64,000 nucleotides of DNA from Pontivivens ytuae. GTDB lineage: Bacteria; Pseudomonadota; Alphaproteobacteria; Rhodobacterales; Rhodobacteraceae. The notes below the pieces were generated by a model, which was not told the origin of the DNA, ran no database searches, and saw only the letters and a list, made by a program, of their open reading frames with translations. Shown piece by piece: positions 55,553 through 64,000 of this stretch (positions are counted from its first letter, which is position 1; every line of letters begins with the position of its first letter). The translations under genes and the position numbers were made by a program. The DNA lies in NCBI RefSeq assembly GCF_015679265.1, contig NZ_CP064942.1, positions 2,770,001-2,834,000 of the forward strand, read 5' to 3'.

Positions 55553-56203
55553 ATGGATCGGACGGATTTGGTAGAGGGCCGCGTCTGGCTGCGCGGGCTG
55601 GTAGGGCCGGGCGACCTCGCCCGTTTCGATGCGCTGACCGAAGGGGACGGACGACCTGGGATGCGGCAGGCGGATCCGGCGCTGGTCGCGCTTCTGGGCG
55701 AAGGGTCGGTGGTCGGGCAGGCCGTGGGGCGCCTGCTGCCGGGCGCGCGGCCGGTGCGCATCGTGTCCTTCGACAAGCGGGTGGGGCGGAACTGGGCGCT
55801 GCCCTGGCACCAGGACCGGGTGATCGCGGTGCGTGAGCGGCGCGACGTGCCGGGCTTCGGCCGCTGGTCGCGCAAGGGCGACATGTGGCACTGCGAGCCG
55901 CCCGTGGAGGTGCTGGCGCGGATGCTGTTCGTCCGGCTGCATCTCGACGATCAGGACGCGGAGACCGGGGCGATGGAGATCGCGCTGGGTGAGCCCGGCC
56001 CGGTCCCGGTGGCCGAGGCCGCCGCGCGGGCGGAAGCGCTGCCGCGGGAAGTGTGCGTCGCGGCGCGGGGCGACGTGCTGGTGCTGCCGATGCTGACGCT
56101 GCACCGCTCGGGCCCGTCGGACCGCGAGACGCCGCGGCGGGTGCTGCGGGTGGATTATGCGGCCGAGGGGCTGCCGGGCGGGTTGGAGTGGGCGCTGGGG
56201 TAG
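55553..56203 (+). CDS. Phytanoyl-CoA dioxygenase (PhyH) family protein
   Basis: A 216-residue Fe(II)/2-oxoglutarate-dependent oxygenase-like protein. The iron-binding motif HxD is His86/Asp88 in LPWHQDRVIAV, and the distal His184 lies in LTLHRSGPSD, with an arginine (RRVLRVDY) near 195 that could bind 2-oxoglutarate. The cytoplasmic substrate is unknown. It overlaps no other gene and sits between hom, divergent, and the intergenic repeat block before recJ. Start at 55553 follows TGATGG context with weak ribosome binding sequence. Confidence 0.8.
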   Translation: MDRTDLVEGRVWLRGLVGPGDLARFDALTEGDGRPGMRQADPALVALLGEGSVVGQAVGRLLPGARPVRIVSFDKRVGRNWALPWHQDRVIAVRERRDVPGFGRWSRKGDMWHCEPPVEVLARMLFVRLHLDDQDAETGAMEIALGEPGPVPVAEAAARAEALPREVCVAARGDVLVLPMLTLHRSGPSDRETPRRVLRVDYAAEGLPGGLEWALG

Positions 56204-56518
56204 GTGCGGAGTGAGCGGGGTGAATGCCGCGTCTCGCAAACGCTTCGGTGGAGCATTTGAGGCGTGAACGGGCGAAGCCGTCGCGGGCGTGGACCGGTGG
56301 TGCCGCCTCATCGCAACCGCCCCGGACTTGATCCGGGGCCTTTGGCTGTGGGGTGCGTTGGTGGCAACGGTCCCGGCGCTTCGGCCGGGACGGTGGCGCC
56401 TTGCTCCACGGGCCTCGTGGCGGTCACATCGCCGATCCACGCCCAAACAACGCTTTCAGCTCAAGCGTCCTCGCGATATGGTAGTGTGCAAATCAGTGCA
56501 CACCAGATGATGTAGTCC
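56204..56518. repeat. 315-base gap with two REP-like repeats before recJ
   Basis: It holds a copy of the CCCCGGA...TCCGGGG hairpin (56316-56341, matching 4556-4581 but for one base) and the 32-base GTCCCGGC hairpin (56368-56399, identical to 54133-54164), then the inverted repeat next to recJ. No protein gene is supported. Confidence 0.75.
56484..56503. promoter_or_regulatory. Inverted repeat just upstream of recJ
   Basis: GTGTGCA-aatcag-TGCACAC is a perfect 7-base inverted repeat ending 15 bases before the recJ start codon. It would form a hairpin beside the ribosome binding site or serve as an operator. No known box is recognised. Confidence 0.5.
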
Positions 56519-58279
<1,761 letters not shown>

Positions 58280-58331
58280 CGTGATTCATGTCTAAAATGC
58301 GGCGAGATCACCACATTTGCCGTATTCGCGC

Positions 58332-58407
58332 CCAATTGCCGCCAGATACGCCAATTGCCGCTACGTCAGCTTTCGCTAGGTAAATTTTCCATCCGCTATG
58401 TGGAAAA
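58332..58407. repeat. Tandem and inverted repeats upstream of a secreted-protein gene
   Basis: CCAATTGCCGC occurs at 58332 and 58351, a 19-base tandem period. Further on, TTTTCCA (58385-58391) and TGGAAAA (58401-58407) are inverted. The 58280-58508 gap is AT-richer than its surroundings and probably holds promoter and operators for the next gene. Confidence 0.6.
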
Positions 58408-58508
58408 ATCCGTAACGTCGGAATCGAGGGTTTTTGCGTCGTCCCAAAGCTGGCGGTACCGTTTTGGACAAGGCCCTGCGAGAGGCCGAGCACCAGTTGG
58501 AGTGGACA

Positions 58509-59072
58509 GTGTACGATTATGTTTACAAGGGCGTTTGCCGCGCCCTCTGCCTTTTCGCAGTGGCCGGGAGCCTCTTCGCAGCGAGCGCAGATGCCCGGTC
58601 GTTCCCGTCCGATCCCGGCCTTGCCGAGGGAGTCCGCCTCGCGCTCTGGAACGTGCCGGACGACGTGATGCGCGCGGTGGAGCGCGCCAATCTCGACGGC
58701 GGCATCGACAGCTCGTTCCGGTCGCAGGCGATCGGGGACTTCGACGTCTTCGTGGCTTTCGCCGATGATATCGAGAACCTGTCGGTCGTGCCGTTCGCGG
58801 ACACGCTGGGCTTCGACGCTGCACTGCTGACGCGCCGCGATGGCGGGGCGTCATTCCGCGCGGGGTATGTCTTCGCACCTGGGTCCGACCGGCTGCTGCG
58901 GGTCGTGGTCTTCGACGGGCCGAGCTCGCTGGAGCGGGTCACCGCCACCTGCATCGGGTCGCTGATCCATGAGCTGGCTGCCGTACCGGGCGCGCTGGAG
59001 TTCGGCCCGGGCTTCACGCTGGAGCCGTTCGGGCGCTGCGCGGTGGACGGCGGGCCGGTCGCGCTCGACTGA
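58509..59072 (+). CDS. Secreted protein of unknown function
   Basis: A 187-residue protein with an N-terminal signal segment (GVCRALCLFAVAGSLFAASA, cleavage near residue 31). The mature part has LAEGVRLALWNVPDDVMRAV and GFDAALLTRRDGGASFRAGY with two late cysteines (ATCIGSLIHELAAVPG and GRCAVDGG), probably a disulfide. I do not recognise the family. GTG at 58509 follows TTGGAGTGGACA; a TTG further upstream would add 25 residues with no signal character. It precedes a terminator. Confidence 0.65.
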   Translation: MYDYVYKGVCRALCLFAVAGSLFAASADARSFPSDPGLAEGVRLALWNVPDDVMRAVERANLDGGIDSSFRSQAIGDFDVFVAFADDIENLSVVPFADTLGFDAALLTRRDGGASFRAGYVFAPGSDRLLRVVVFDGPSSLERVTATCIGSLIHELAAVPGALEFGPGFTLEPFGRCAVDGGPVALD

Positions 59073-59095
59073 CCTTCTTTCGTGATGGACGCGTC

Positions 59096-59114
59096 GGCCC
59101 CGCTCTGCGGGGCC
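59096..59114 (+). terminator. Terminator before nadK
   Basis: GGCCCCGC-tct-GCGGGGCC perfect hairpin followed by GTGTCGTTT. Confidence 0.7.
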
Positions 59115-59188
59115 GTGTCGTTTGGGGCGACCTCTATCCGGCTTGATCGGGGGGCGGCGGCGGGCCATGCTCGCGCTCCCTGACCGTG

Positions 59189-59974
59189 ATGCGGGACGCG
59201 CCGATGCTCCGAGACCTGCCCAAGCTCTGCTTCGTCGCTTCGCACGCGCCGGTGGCCGAGGCGGCGCGCGAGGTGCTGGCGGAGCGGCACGGGGACCACG
59301 ATGCCCATGATGCGGACGTGATCGTGGCGCTGGGCGGGGACGGCTTCATGCTGTCCACGCTGCACGCGACCGAGGCGCTGGACGTGCCGGTCTACGGCAT
59401 GAACCGTGGCACCGTGGGTTTCCTGATGAACGCATATGCGGAGGACGACCTGCAGGACCGGATCGCCGCGGCGGAGGAGGCGGTGATCCATCCCCTGCGG
59501 ATGGAGGTCACCGACGAGGCGGGCGAGGTGCACACCGCGCTCGCCATCAACGAGATCTCCCTGCTGCGCATGGGGCCGCAGGCGGCAAAGCTCAGGATCA
59601 GCGTGGATGGGCGGGAGCGCATGGCCGAGCTCGTTTGCGACGGGGCGCTAGTGTGCACGCCAGCGGGTTCCACCGCTTACAACTACTCGGCGCACGGGCC
59701 GATCCTACCGATCGGCACGGATATCTTGGCGCTCACAGCAATCTCCGCCTACCGGCCGCGGCGCTGGCGGGGCGCGCTGGTGCCGTCGAGCTCGGAAGTG
59801 GTGTTCGACGTGCTGGAGCATGAGAAGCGCGGCGTGGCGGCCACGGCGGACTCCGAGGAGGTGCGCGACGTGGTGCGCGCCGTGATCCGGTCGGAACCCG
59901 CGGTGGCGCACCGGCTGCTCTTCGACCCCGGACATGGGCTGGAGGAGCGGCTGATCCGCGAGCAGTTCGTGTGA
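59189..59974 (+). CDS. nadK: NAD kinase
   Basis: NadK phosphorylates NAD to NADP. The 261-residue protein has the diagnostic VIVALGGDGFMLSTLHATE (GGDG at 49-52), YGMNRGTVGFLMNAY near 70-84, LAINEISLLR near 115-124 and the second motif VCTPAGSTAYNYSAHGPILP near 155-174. Length is normal for alphaproteobacteria. Starts at GTG 59186, ATG 59189 and ATG 59204 are all possible; none has a clear ribosome site. A family B element follows the stop. Confidence 0.94.
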   Translation: MRDAPMLRDLPKLCFVASHAPVAEAAREVLAERHGDHDAHDADVIVALGGDGFMLSTLHATEALDVPVYGMNRGTVGFLMNAYAEDDLQDRIAAAEEAVIHPLRMEVTDEAGEVHTALAINEISLLRMGPQAAKLRISVDGRERMAELVCDGALVCTPAGSTAYNYSAHGPILPIGTDILALTAISAYRPRRWRGALVPSSSEVVFDVLEHEKRGVAATADSEEVRDVVRAVIRSEPAVAHRLLFDPGHGLEERLIREQFV

Positions 59975-59979
59975 GGGCC

Positions 59980-60016
59980 GTGCGCCTCCGGCGGGGATAC
60001 TTCGGGACAGATGAGG
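59980..60016 (+). repeat. Family B element
   Basis: GTGCGCCTCCGGCGGGGATA followed by CTTCGGGACAGATGAGG, starting 5 bases after the nadK stop. Confidence 0.7.
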
Positions 60017-60171
60017 GGGGGGCGGGGTGTGGCATTGCCGCGTCAGCGGGGCCTCTTGGTGTTGCCATGGTCGGTGTCCCGCGGGGGCAGCGGACTGGAC
60101 CGAGGGCCGGGGCGGCGGTAGGATGAGCGGGGTAAACGGGGCGCCATGATCCCGGATCGATGAGGCCTGAC

Positions 60172-61362
60172 ATGCAGTTTCCCCAGCGCTTTTCCGGCCT
60201 GCCGGAATACGCCTTTCCACGCCTGCGGGCGCTTCTCGCCCCCCACTCGCCGGGCGGGCCTGAGGTGCCGATGTCGATTGGTGAGCCGATGCATCCGGTG
60301 CCGCCGATGCTGGCAGACGTGCTGGCGGGTGCCATCGCGGGCTACGCGAAGTATCCGCCCAACGAGGGCCTGCTGGAGCTGCGCGCCGCACAGTCGGCCT
60401 GGCTGAAGCGGCGTTATGGCGTCGAGAAGGATCCGGAGACGGAGATCCTGCCGCTCAACGGCACGCGCGAGGGGCTGTTCGCGGCCTGCGTGGCCTTGGT
60501 CGCCGAGGAGAAGAACGGCGCGCAGCCCGTCGTGCTGCTGCCGAACCCGTTCTACCAGTGCTATGCCGTGGCCGCGCTGACGGCGGGGGCGGAGCCGGTC
60601 TACGTGCCCGCGACGGCGGAGACCGGGTTCCTGCCGGATTTCGCCTCGGTGCCCGAGGATCTGCTGAAGCGCACGGCGGCGGTCTACATGTGTTCGCCCG
60701 CCAATCCACAAGGTGCGGTGGCGGATCTGGCGTACTGGCAGGGGCTGCTGGCGCTGGCCGAGGCCCACGATTTCCGCGTCTTCGCCGACGAGTGCTATTC
60801 GGAGATCTGGCGCGACGCGCCACCGACCGGGGCGCTGGAGGCGCTGGGCGACGCCGATCCCGAGCGGCTGATGGTGTTCCACTCGCTGTCAAAACGCTCG
60901 AACCTGCCGGGGCTGCGCTCTGGCTTTTGCGCCGGCGGGCCGAAGAGTATCGCGGCGATGCGCCAGCTCCGCTCCTATGCCGGGGCGCCGCTGCCCATTC
61001 CGGCGCAGAAGGCGGCGGCCGCGATCTGGGCGGACGAGGCGCATGTGGAGGCGAACCGGGCGCTTTATGCCGAGAAGTTCTCGCTGGCCGACGAGGTTTT
61101 GGGCAACGTGCCGGGCTATTCCTCGCCCGAGGCCGGGTTCTTCCTGTGGATCGGGGTGGAGGATGACGAGGCGACATGCATCCGCCTGTGGTCCGAGCAT
61201 GGGGTGAAGGTGCTGCCGGGCAGCTACCTGAGCCGCGAGAGTGATACGCGGCTGGGCGGTGGCAATCCGGGGGCAGGCTATATTCGCGCGGCGCTGGTAG
61301 CGCCGGCCGCGGAGGTGCGCACCGGGCTCGAGGCGATCCGCGAGACGTTGGGAAGGGGTTGA
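60172..61362 (+). CDS. dapC: Aminotransferase class I, probable succinyldiaminopimelate aminotransferase (DapC-like)
   Basis: A 396-residue fold-type I PLP enzyme. [15 protein letters not shown] and [12 protein letters not shown] open the protein, [16 protein letters not shown] near 59-74 binds substrate, LPNPFYQCY near 123-131 and [10 protein letters not shown] near 174-183 follow, and the PLP lysine is Lys241 in [17 protein letters not shown], the pattern of proteobacterial DapC. Its role would be in lysine and peptidoglycan precursor synthesis. The DapC label is by motif, not activity. ATG at 60172 was chosen for the GAGG site 8 bases upstream. It ends 4 bases before ftsK. Confidence 0.82.
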   Translation: MQFPQRFSGLPEYAFPRLRALLAPHSPGGPEVPMSIGEPMHPVPPMLADVLAGAIAGYAKYPPNEGLLELRAAQSAWLKRRYGVEKDPETEILPLNGTREGLFAACVALVAEEKNGAQPVVLLPNPFYQCYAVAALTAGAEPVYVPATAETGFLPDFASVPEDLLKRTAAVYMCSPANPQGAVADLAYWQGLLALAEAHDFRVFADECYSEIWRDAPPTGALEALGDADPERLMVFHSLSKRSNLPGLRSGFCAGGPKSIAAMRQLRSYAGAPLPIPAQKAAAAIWADEAHVEANRALYAEKFSLADEVLGNVPGYSSPEAGFFLWIGVEDDEATCIRLWSEHGVKVLPGSYLSRESDTRLGGGNPGAGYIRAALVAPAAEVRTGLEAIRETLGRG

Positions 61363-61366
61363 GGCG

Positions 61367-63865
61367 ATGGCGTTCTTCACCGCACGCGCGGGTCGCGACC
61401 CGCTGAAGGGCGAGACCGGGCGGGTCTGGAGCCAGTGGACCGGCCGCGGGATCGGTGCGGCGCTGTTGGTGCTGTCGCTGCCGCTGGTCGCGATGCTGTG
61501 GACGTGGAGCCCGGAGGACCCCTCGCTCTTCAACTCCGTGGACCGGGTGCCGGTGAACGCCCTGGGCTATGCTGGGGCGACGTTGTCCGAGGTGTTCCTG
61601 CGCGCGATCGGCTGGGCGGCCTGGGGCCTGCCGCTGGCGCTCGCCGTCTGGGGGCTGCGGCTGGTGGCGAAGCGCGACGGGGGCCGGGCGGTGACGCGGA
61701 TCCTCTTCGTGCCGCCGGCGCTGGTGCTCGCGGCTGCTTTTGCCGCGGTGCACGTGCCACCGGTGAGCTGGCTGCCGGATTTCGGGATCGGCGGCCTGCT
61801 CGGCGATCAGGTGGCGGCGGCGCTGCTGGGCCTGATCCCGCTGGAGACGACGCTGGCGCTGCCCCTGCTCGGGGTAGCACTCGGGCTGGGGCTGCTGATC
61901 GTGGGCGCGTTCGCGCTGGGCGTGGACCGGGCCGAGGCGCGCTGGGGCTGGCGCGGGCTGCGGGCGGGCTGGGCGCGGTCCTGGCATGTCGTGGCTGCGG
62001 CCCTTGCCTGGCTCTGGGTGCGCAAGACCCATCTGCGGCCGCGCCCGCGGGAGGTCGAGGAGGAGCCGGTGACTGCAGGCCGCGTCCGGCGCGAGCCCGG
62101 TTTCGATGCTTCCGAGGTCGAGGAGCCGTCGGGCCGCGAGCGTCTGATGGCCCGGATCAATGCGGCCGTCGCCCGGCGTGAGGAGCCGGAAGTGGAGGAG
62201 GTCGTGGAGCCTGCTCCCGCCCCCGCGGCGCCGGCCCGCGATGAGCCGGTCTTCCGCCCCGTCGTGCAGCACAAGGCGCCGAAGCCGCAGGTCAAGAGCC
62301 GGGCCGCGCAGGCCGAGGAGCAGCCGCAGCTCGATTTCGACAGCGAGCGGCCGCGGGCCTATGACCGGCCCGCGCTATCGCTCTTGGAGAACCCGATCGG
62401 GATCGTGCGGCAGAACCTCAGCGACGAGGCGCTGGAGCAGAATGCACGGATGCTGGAAAGCGTGCTCGACGATTACGGCATCCGGGGGGAAATCGTCTCC
62501 GTCCGGCCCGGTCCGGTCGTCACGATGTACGAGCTGGAGCCGGCGCCGGGGCTGAAGGCGTCGCGCGTGATCGGGCTGGCGGACGACATCGCGCGGTCCA
62601 TGTCGGCGCTCGCCGCCCGCGTCTCAACCGTGCCGGGGCGCTCGATCATCGGGATCGAACTGCCCAACGAGGTGCGGGAGAAGGTACTGCTGCGCGAGAT
62701 CCTGTCGGCACCCTCCTATGGCGACAGCAAGCACAAGCTGCCGCTGGCGCTGGGCAAGGATATCGGCGGGGAGCCCGTGGTGGCGAACCTCGCGCGGATG
62801 CCGCACCTGCTGATCGCGGGGACCACGGGCTCGGGTAAATCCGTGGCGATCAACACGATGATCCTCAGCCTGCTCTACCATCTGGGGCCGGAGGATTGCC
62901 GTCTCATCATGATCGACCCGAAGATGCTGGAACTCAGCGTCTATGACGGGATCCCGCACCTCCTGTCCCCCGTCGTGACCGATCCGAAGAAGGCCGTGGT
63001 GGCGCTGAAATGGACGGTGGCGGAGATGGAGGAACGCTACCGCAAGATGTCGAAGATGGGCGTACGCAACATCGACGGCTACAACGCGCGGGTCGAGGCG
63101 GCGCTGGAGGCGGGCGAGGCGTTCACCCGCACCGTGCAGACCGGCTTTGACGACGAGACGGGGGAGCCGATCTTCGAGACCGAGGAGTTCGCGCCCGAAA
63201 AAATGCCCTTCATCGTCGTCATCGTCGACGAGATGGCCGATCTGATGATGGTCGCGGGCAAGGAGATCGAGGCCTGCATCCAGCGGCTCGCCCAGATGGC
63301 GCGAGCCTCGGGCATCCACCTCATCATGGCGACGCAGCGCCCCTCGGTCGACGTGATCACCGGGACGATCAAGGCGAACTTCCCCACGCGGATCTCGTTC
63401 CAGGTGACCTCGAAGATCGACAGCCGGACGATCCTGGGCGAGATGGGGGCCGAACAGCTTCTGGGCATGGGCGACATGCTCTACATGGCCGGGGGCGGAC
63501 GGATCACGCGCGTGCACGGGCCGTTCGTGTCGGACGAGGAAGTGGAGGACGTGGTCAACCATCTCAAGACGCTGGGCGCGCCCGAATACGTCTCGGGCGT
63601 GCAGGACGGCCCGGACGAGGAAGCGGAGAGCGATATCGACCTCGTGCTCGGCCTCGGCGGGAACACGGGCTCGGAAGATGCGCTCTACGATCAGGCGGTG
63701 GCGATCGTCGCGCGGGACCGCAAGTGCTCGACCTCCTATATCCAGCGCAAGCTCGCCATTGGCTACAACAAGGCCGCGCGCCTGGTGGAGCAGATGGAGG
63801 AGAACGGTGTCGTCACGCCCGCCAACAAGGTGGGCAAGCGGGAGATCCTGGTCCCCGAGGCCTGA
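61367..63865 (+). CDS. ftsK: DNA translocase FtsK
   Basis: FtsK anchors at the septum and pumps DNA to resolve chromosome dimers. The 832-residue protein has four membrane helices in residues 20-200, a charged proline-rich linker to about 340, then the motor: [20 protein letters not shown] near 481-500 (Walker A), [14 protein letters not shown] (Walker B) near 620-633 and [20 protein letters not shown] near 660-680. The C-terminal gamma winged helix ([20 protein letters not shown]) reads KOPS. It follows the aminotransferase gene by 4 bases. A family B element follows. Confidence 0.96.
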   Translation: MAFFTARAGRDPLKGETGRVWSQWTGRGIGAALLVLSLPLVAMLWTWSPEDPSLFNSVDRVPVNALGYAGATLSEVFLRAIGWAAWGLPLALAVWGLRLVAKRDGGRAVTRILFVPPALVLAAAFAAVHVPPVSWLPDFGIGGLLGDQVAAALLGLIPLETTLALPLLGVALGLGLLIVGAFALGVDRAEARWGWRGLRAGWARSWHVVAAALAWLWVRKTHLRPRPREVEEEPVTAGRVRREPGFDASEVEEPSGRERLMARINAAVARREEPEVEEVVEPAPAPAAPARDEPVFRPVVQHKAPKPQVKSRAAQAEEQPQLDFDSERPRAYDRPALSLLENPIGIVRQNLSDEALEQNARMLESVLDDYGIRGEIVSVRPGPVVTMYELEPAPGLKASRVIGLADDIARSMSALAARVSTVPGRSIIGIELPNEVREKVLLREILSAPSYGDSKHKLPLALGKDIGGEPVVANLARMPHLLIAGTTGSGKSVAINTMILSLLYHLGPEDCRLIMIDPKMLELSVYDGIPHLLSPVVTDPKKAVVALKWTVAEMEERYRKMSKMGVRNIDGYNARVEAALEAGEAFTRTVQTGFDDETGEPIFETEEFAPEKMPFIVVIVDEMADLMMVAGKEIEACIQRLAQMARASGIHLIMATQRPSVDVITGTIKANFPTRISFQVTSKIDSRTILGEMGAEQLLGMGDMLYMAGGGRITRVHGPFVSDEEVEDVVNHLKTLGAPEYVSGVQDGPDEEAESDIDLVLGLGGNTGSEDALYDQAVAIVARDRKCSTSYIQRKLAIGYNKAARLVEQMEENGVVTPANKVGKREILVPEA

Positions 63866-63879
63866 TGCCGGCTGCGCCG

Positions 63880-63919
63880 GGCGCCTCCGGCGAGGGCGTA
63901 TTGGGCGAGAGTGATGCGG
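63880..63919 (+). repeat. Family B element
   Basis: GGCGCCTCCGGCGAGGGCGT followed by ATTGGGCGAGAGTGATGCGG, starting 15 bases after the ftsK stop. Confidence 0.7.
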
Positions 63920-63940
63920 GGCCGGGGCAAGGAAGAGCTC

Positions 63941-64000
63941 ATGTCGATCAAGGCTGTGGTGCCGCCGGATTTCGCGGCCGGGGCGAAGGCGCTGGGCGTC
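63941..64000 (+). CDS. Start of an unidentified gene, cut by the window end
   Basis: ATG at 63941 follows CAAGGAAGAGCTC, a strong ribosome binding site, and opens a frame of 20 codons (MSIKAVVPPDFAAGAKALGV) that continues beyond the window. Too short to assign. It probably begins the gene after ftsK. Confidence 0.6.
   Translation, partial: MSIKAVVPPDFAAGAKALGV

Overview
The window is GC-rich, tightly packed chromosomal DNA from an alphaproteobacterium, most probably Rhodobacterales/Rhodobacteraceae. The pointers are a succinate dehydrogenase operon upstream of malate dehydrogenase, ethylmalonyl-CoA-pathway genes (mch and an mcl2-type malyl-CoA thioesterase) separated by DUF1737 and NnrU genes, a MipZ division-plane ATPase, BluB, a phasin, class II fructose bisphosphatase, and the ribosomal/tRNA block ffh - GNATs - chorismate mutase - rpsP - rimM - trmD - rplS - rpmE. 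I see no rRNA or tRNA gene, no transposase, phage or plasmid gene, and no CRISPR array. Most of the sequence is core genome; the unusual material lies in the intergenic repeats, a few broken or atypical genes, and local insertions.

Layout. 1-7 kb: carB (3' end outside the window), a long imperfect hairpin upstream of it, exoD-like, an esterase lipoprotein, a thioesterase and an FAD-linked oxidase. 7-14.8 kb: glpX, a BASS transporter, two MFS carriers, a GNAT, zapE and two lipoprotein-type genes, one interrupted by an in-frame TAG in its lipobox. 14.8-19.7 kb: the sdhCDAB operon on the minus strand, with an FkbM methyltransferase and a glycosyltransferase between sdhA and sdhB. 19.8-28 kb: an unknown membrane protein, mch-DUF1737-NnrU-mcl2, a TauE/response regulator/CHASE3 kinase operon, and mdh. 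28-38 kb: quinone oxidoreductase, cytochrome b561, branched-chain aminotransferase, accD-folC, an SDR without its catalytic lysine, an acyl-CoA ligase, a nuclease, an rsmC-like gene, clpS and phasin. 38-49 kb: a D,D-carboxypeptidase, mipZ and the ribosomal block up to ffh. 49-64 kb: a very large TadG-like protein of lower GC, trhO, hom, recJ, nadK, a DapC-like aminotransferase, ftsK and the first codons of one more gene.

How the genes work together. sdh, mdh, mch and mcl2 connect the ethylmalonyl-CoA pathway for acetyl-CoA assimilation to the C4 part of the TCA cycle; the phasin points to polyhydroxyalkanoate storage, which draws on the same C4 acyl-CoA pool. accD-folC, the aminotransferase, hom and the DapC-like enzyme are housekeeping biosynthesis. 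mipZ, ftsK, zapE and the D,D-carboxypeptidase serve division and the cell wall.

Non-coding structure. At least four repeat families recur between genes. Family A is a roughly 145-180 bp element made of two inverted terminator-like units, present three times, always between convergent genes, with a compensatory base change between copies. Family B is a short element (GCCTCCGGCGGG, a spacer, then TATTTG and GAGAGTGATG-like bases) seen about nine times, usually just after a plus-strand stop codon. Family C is CCCTCCCC palindromes. The REP-like family consists of hairpins such as GTCCCGGC...GCCGGGAC and CCCCGGA...TCCGGGG. Regulatory sites include an exact FNR-type box and a TGC-rich palindrome at the phasin promoter, three CGTATGA iterons with an 11-bp period before the chorismate mutase gene, and four GTTAAC sites arranged as two pairs before the nuclease gene.
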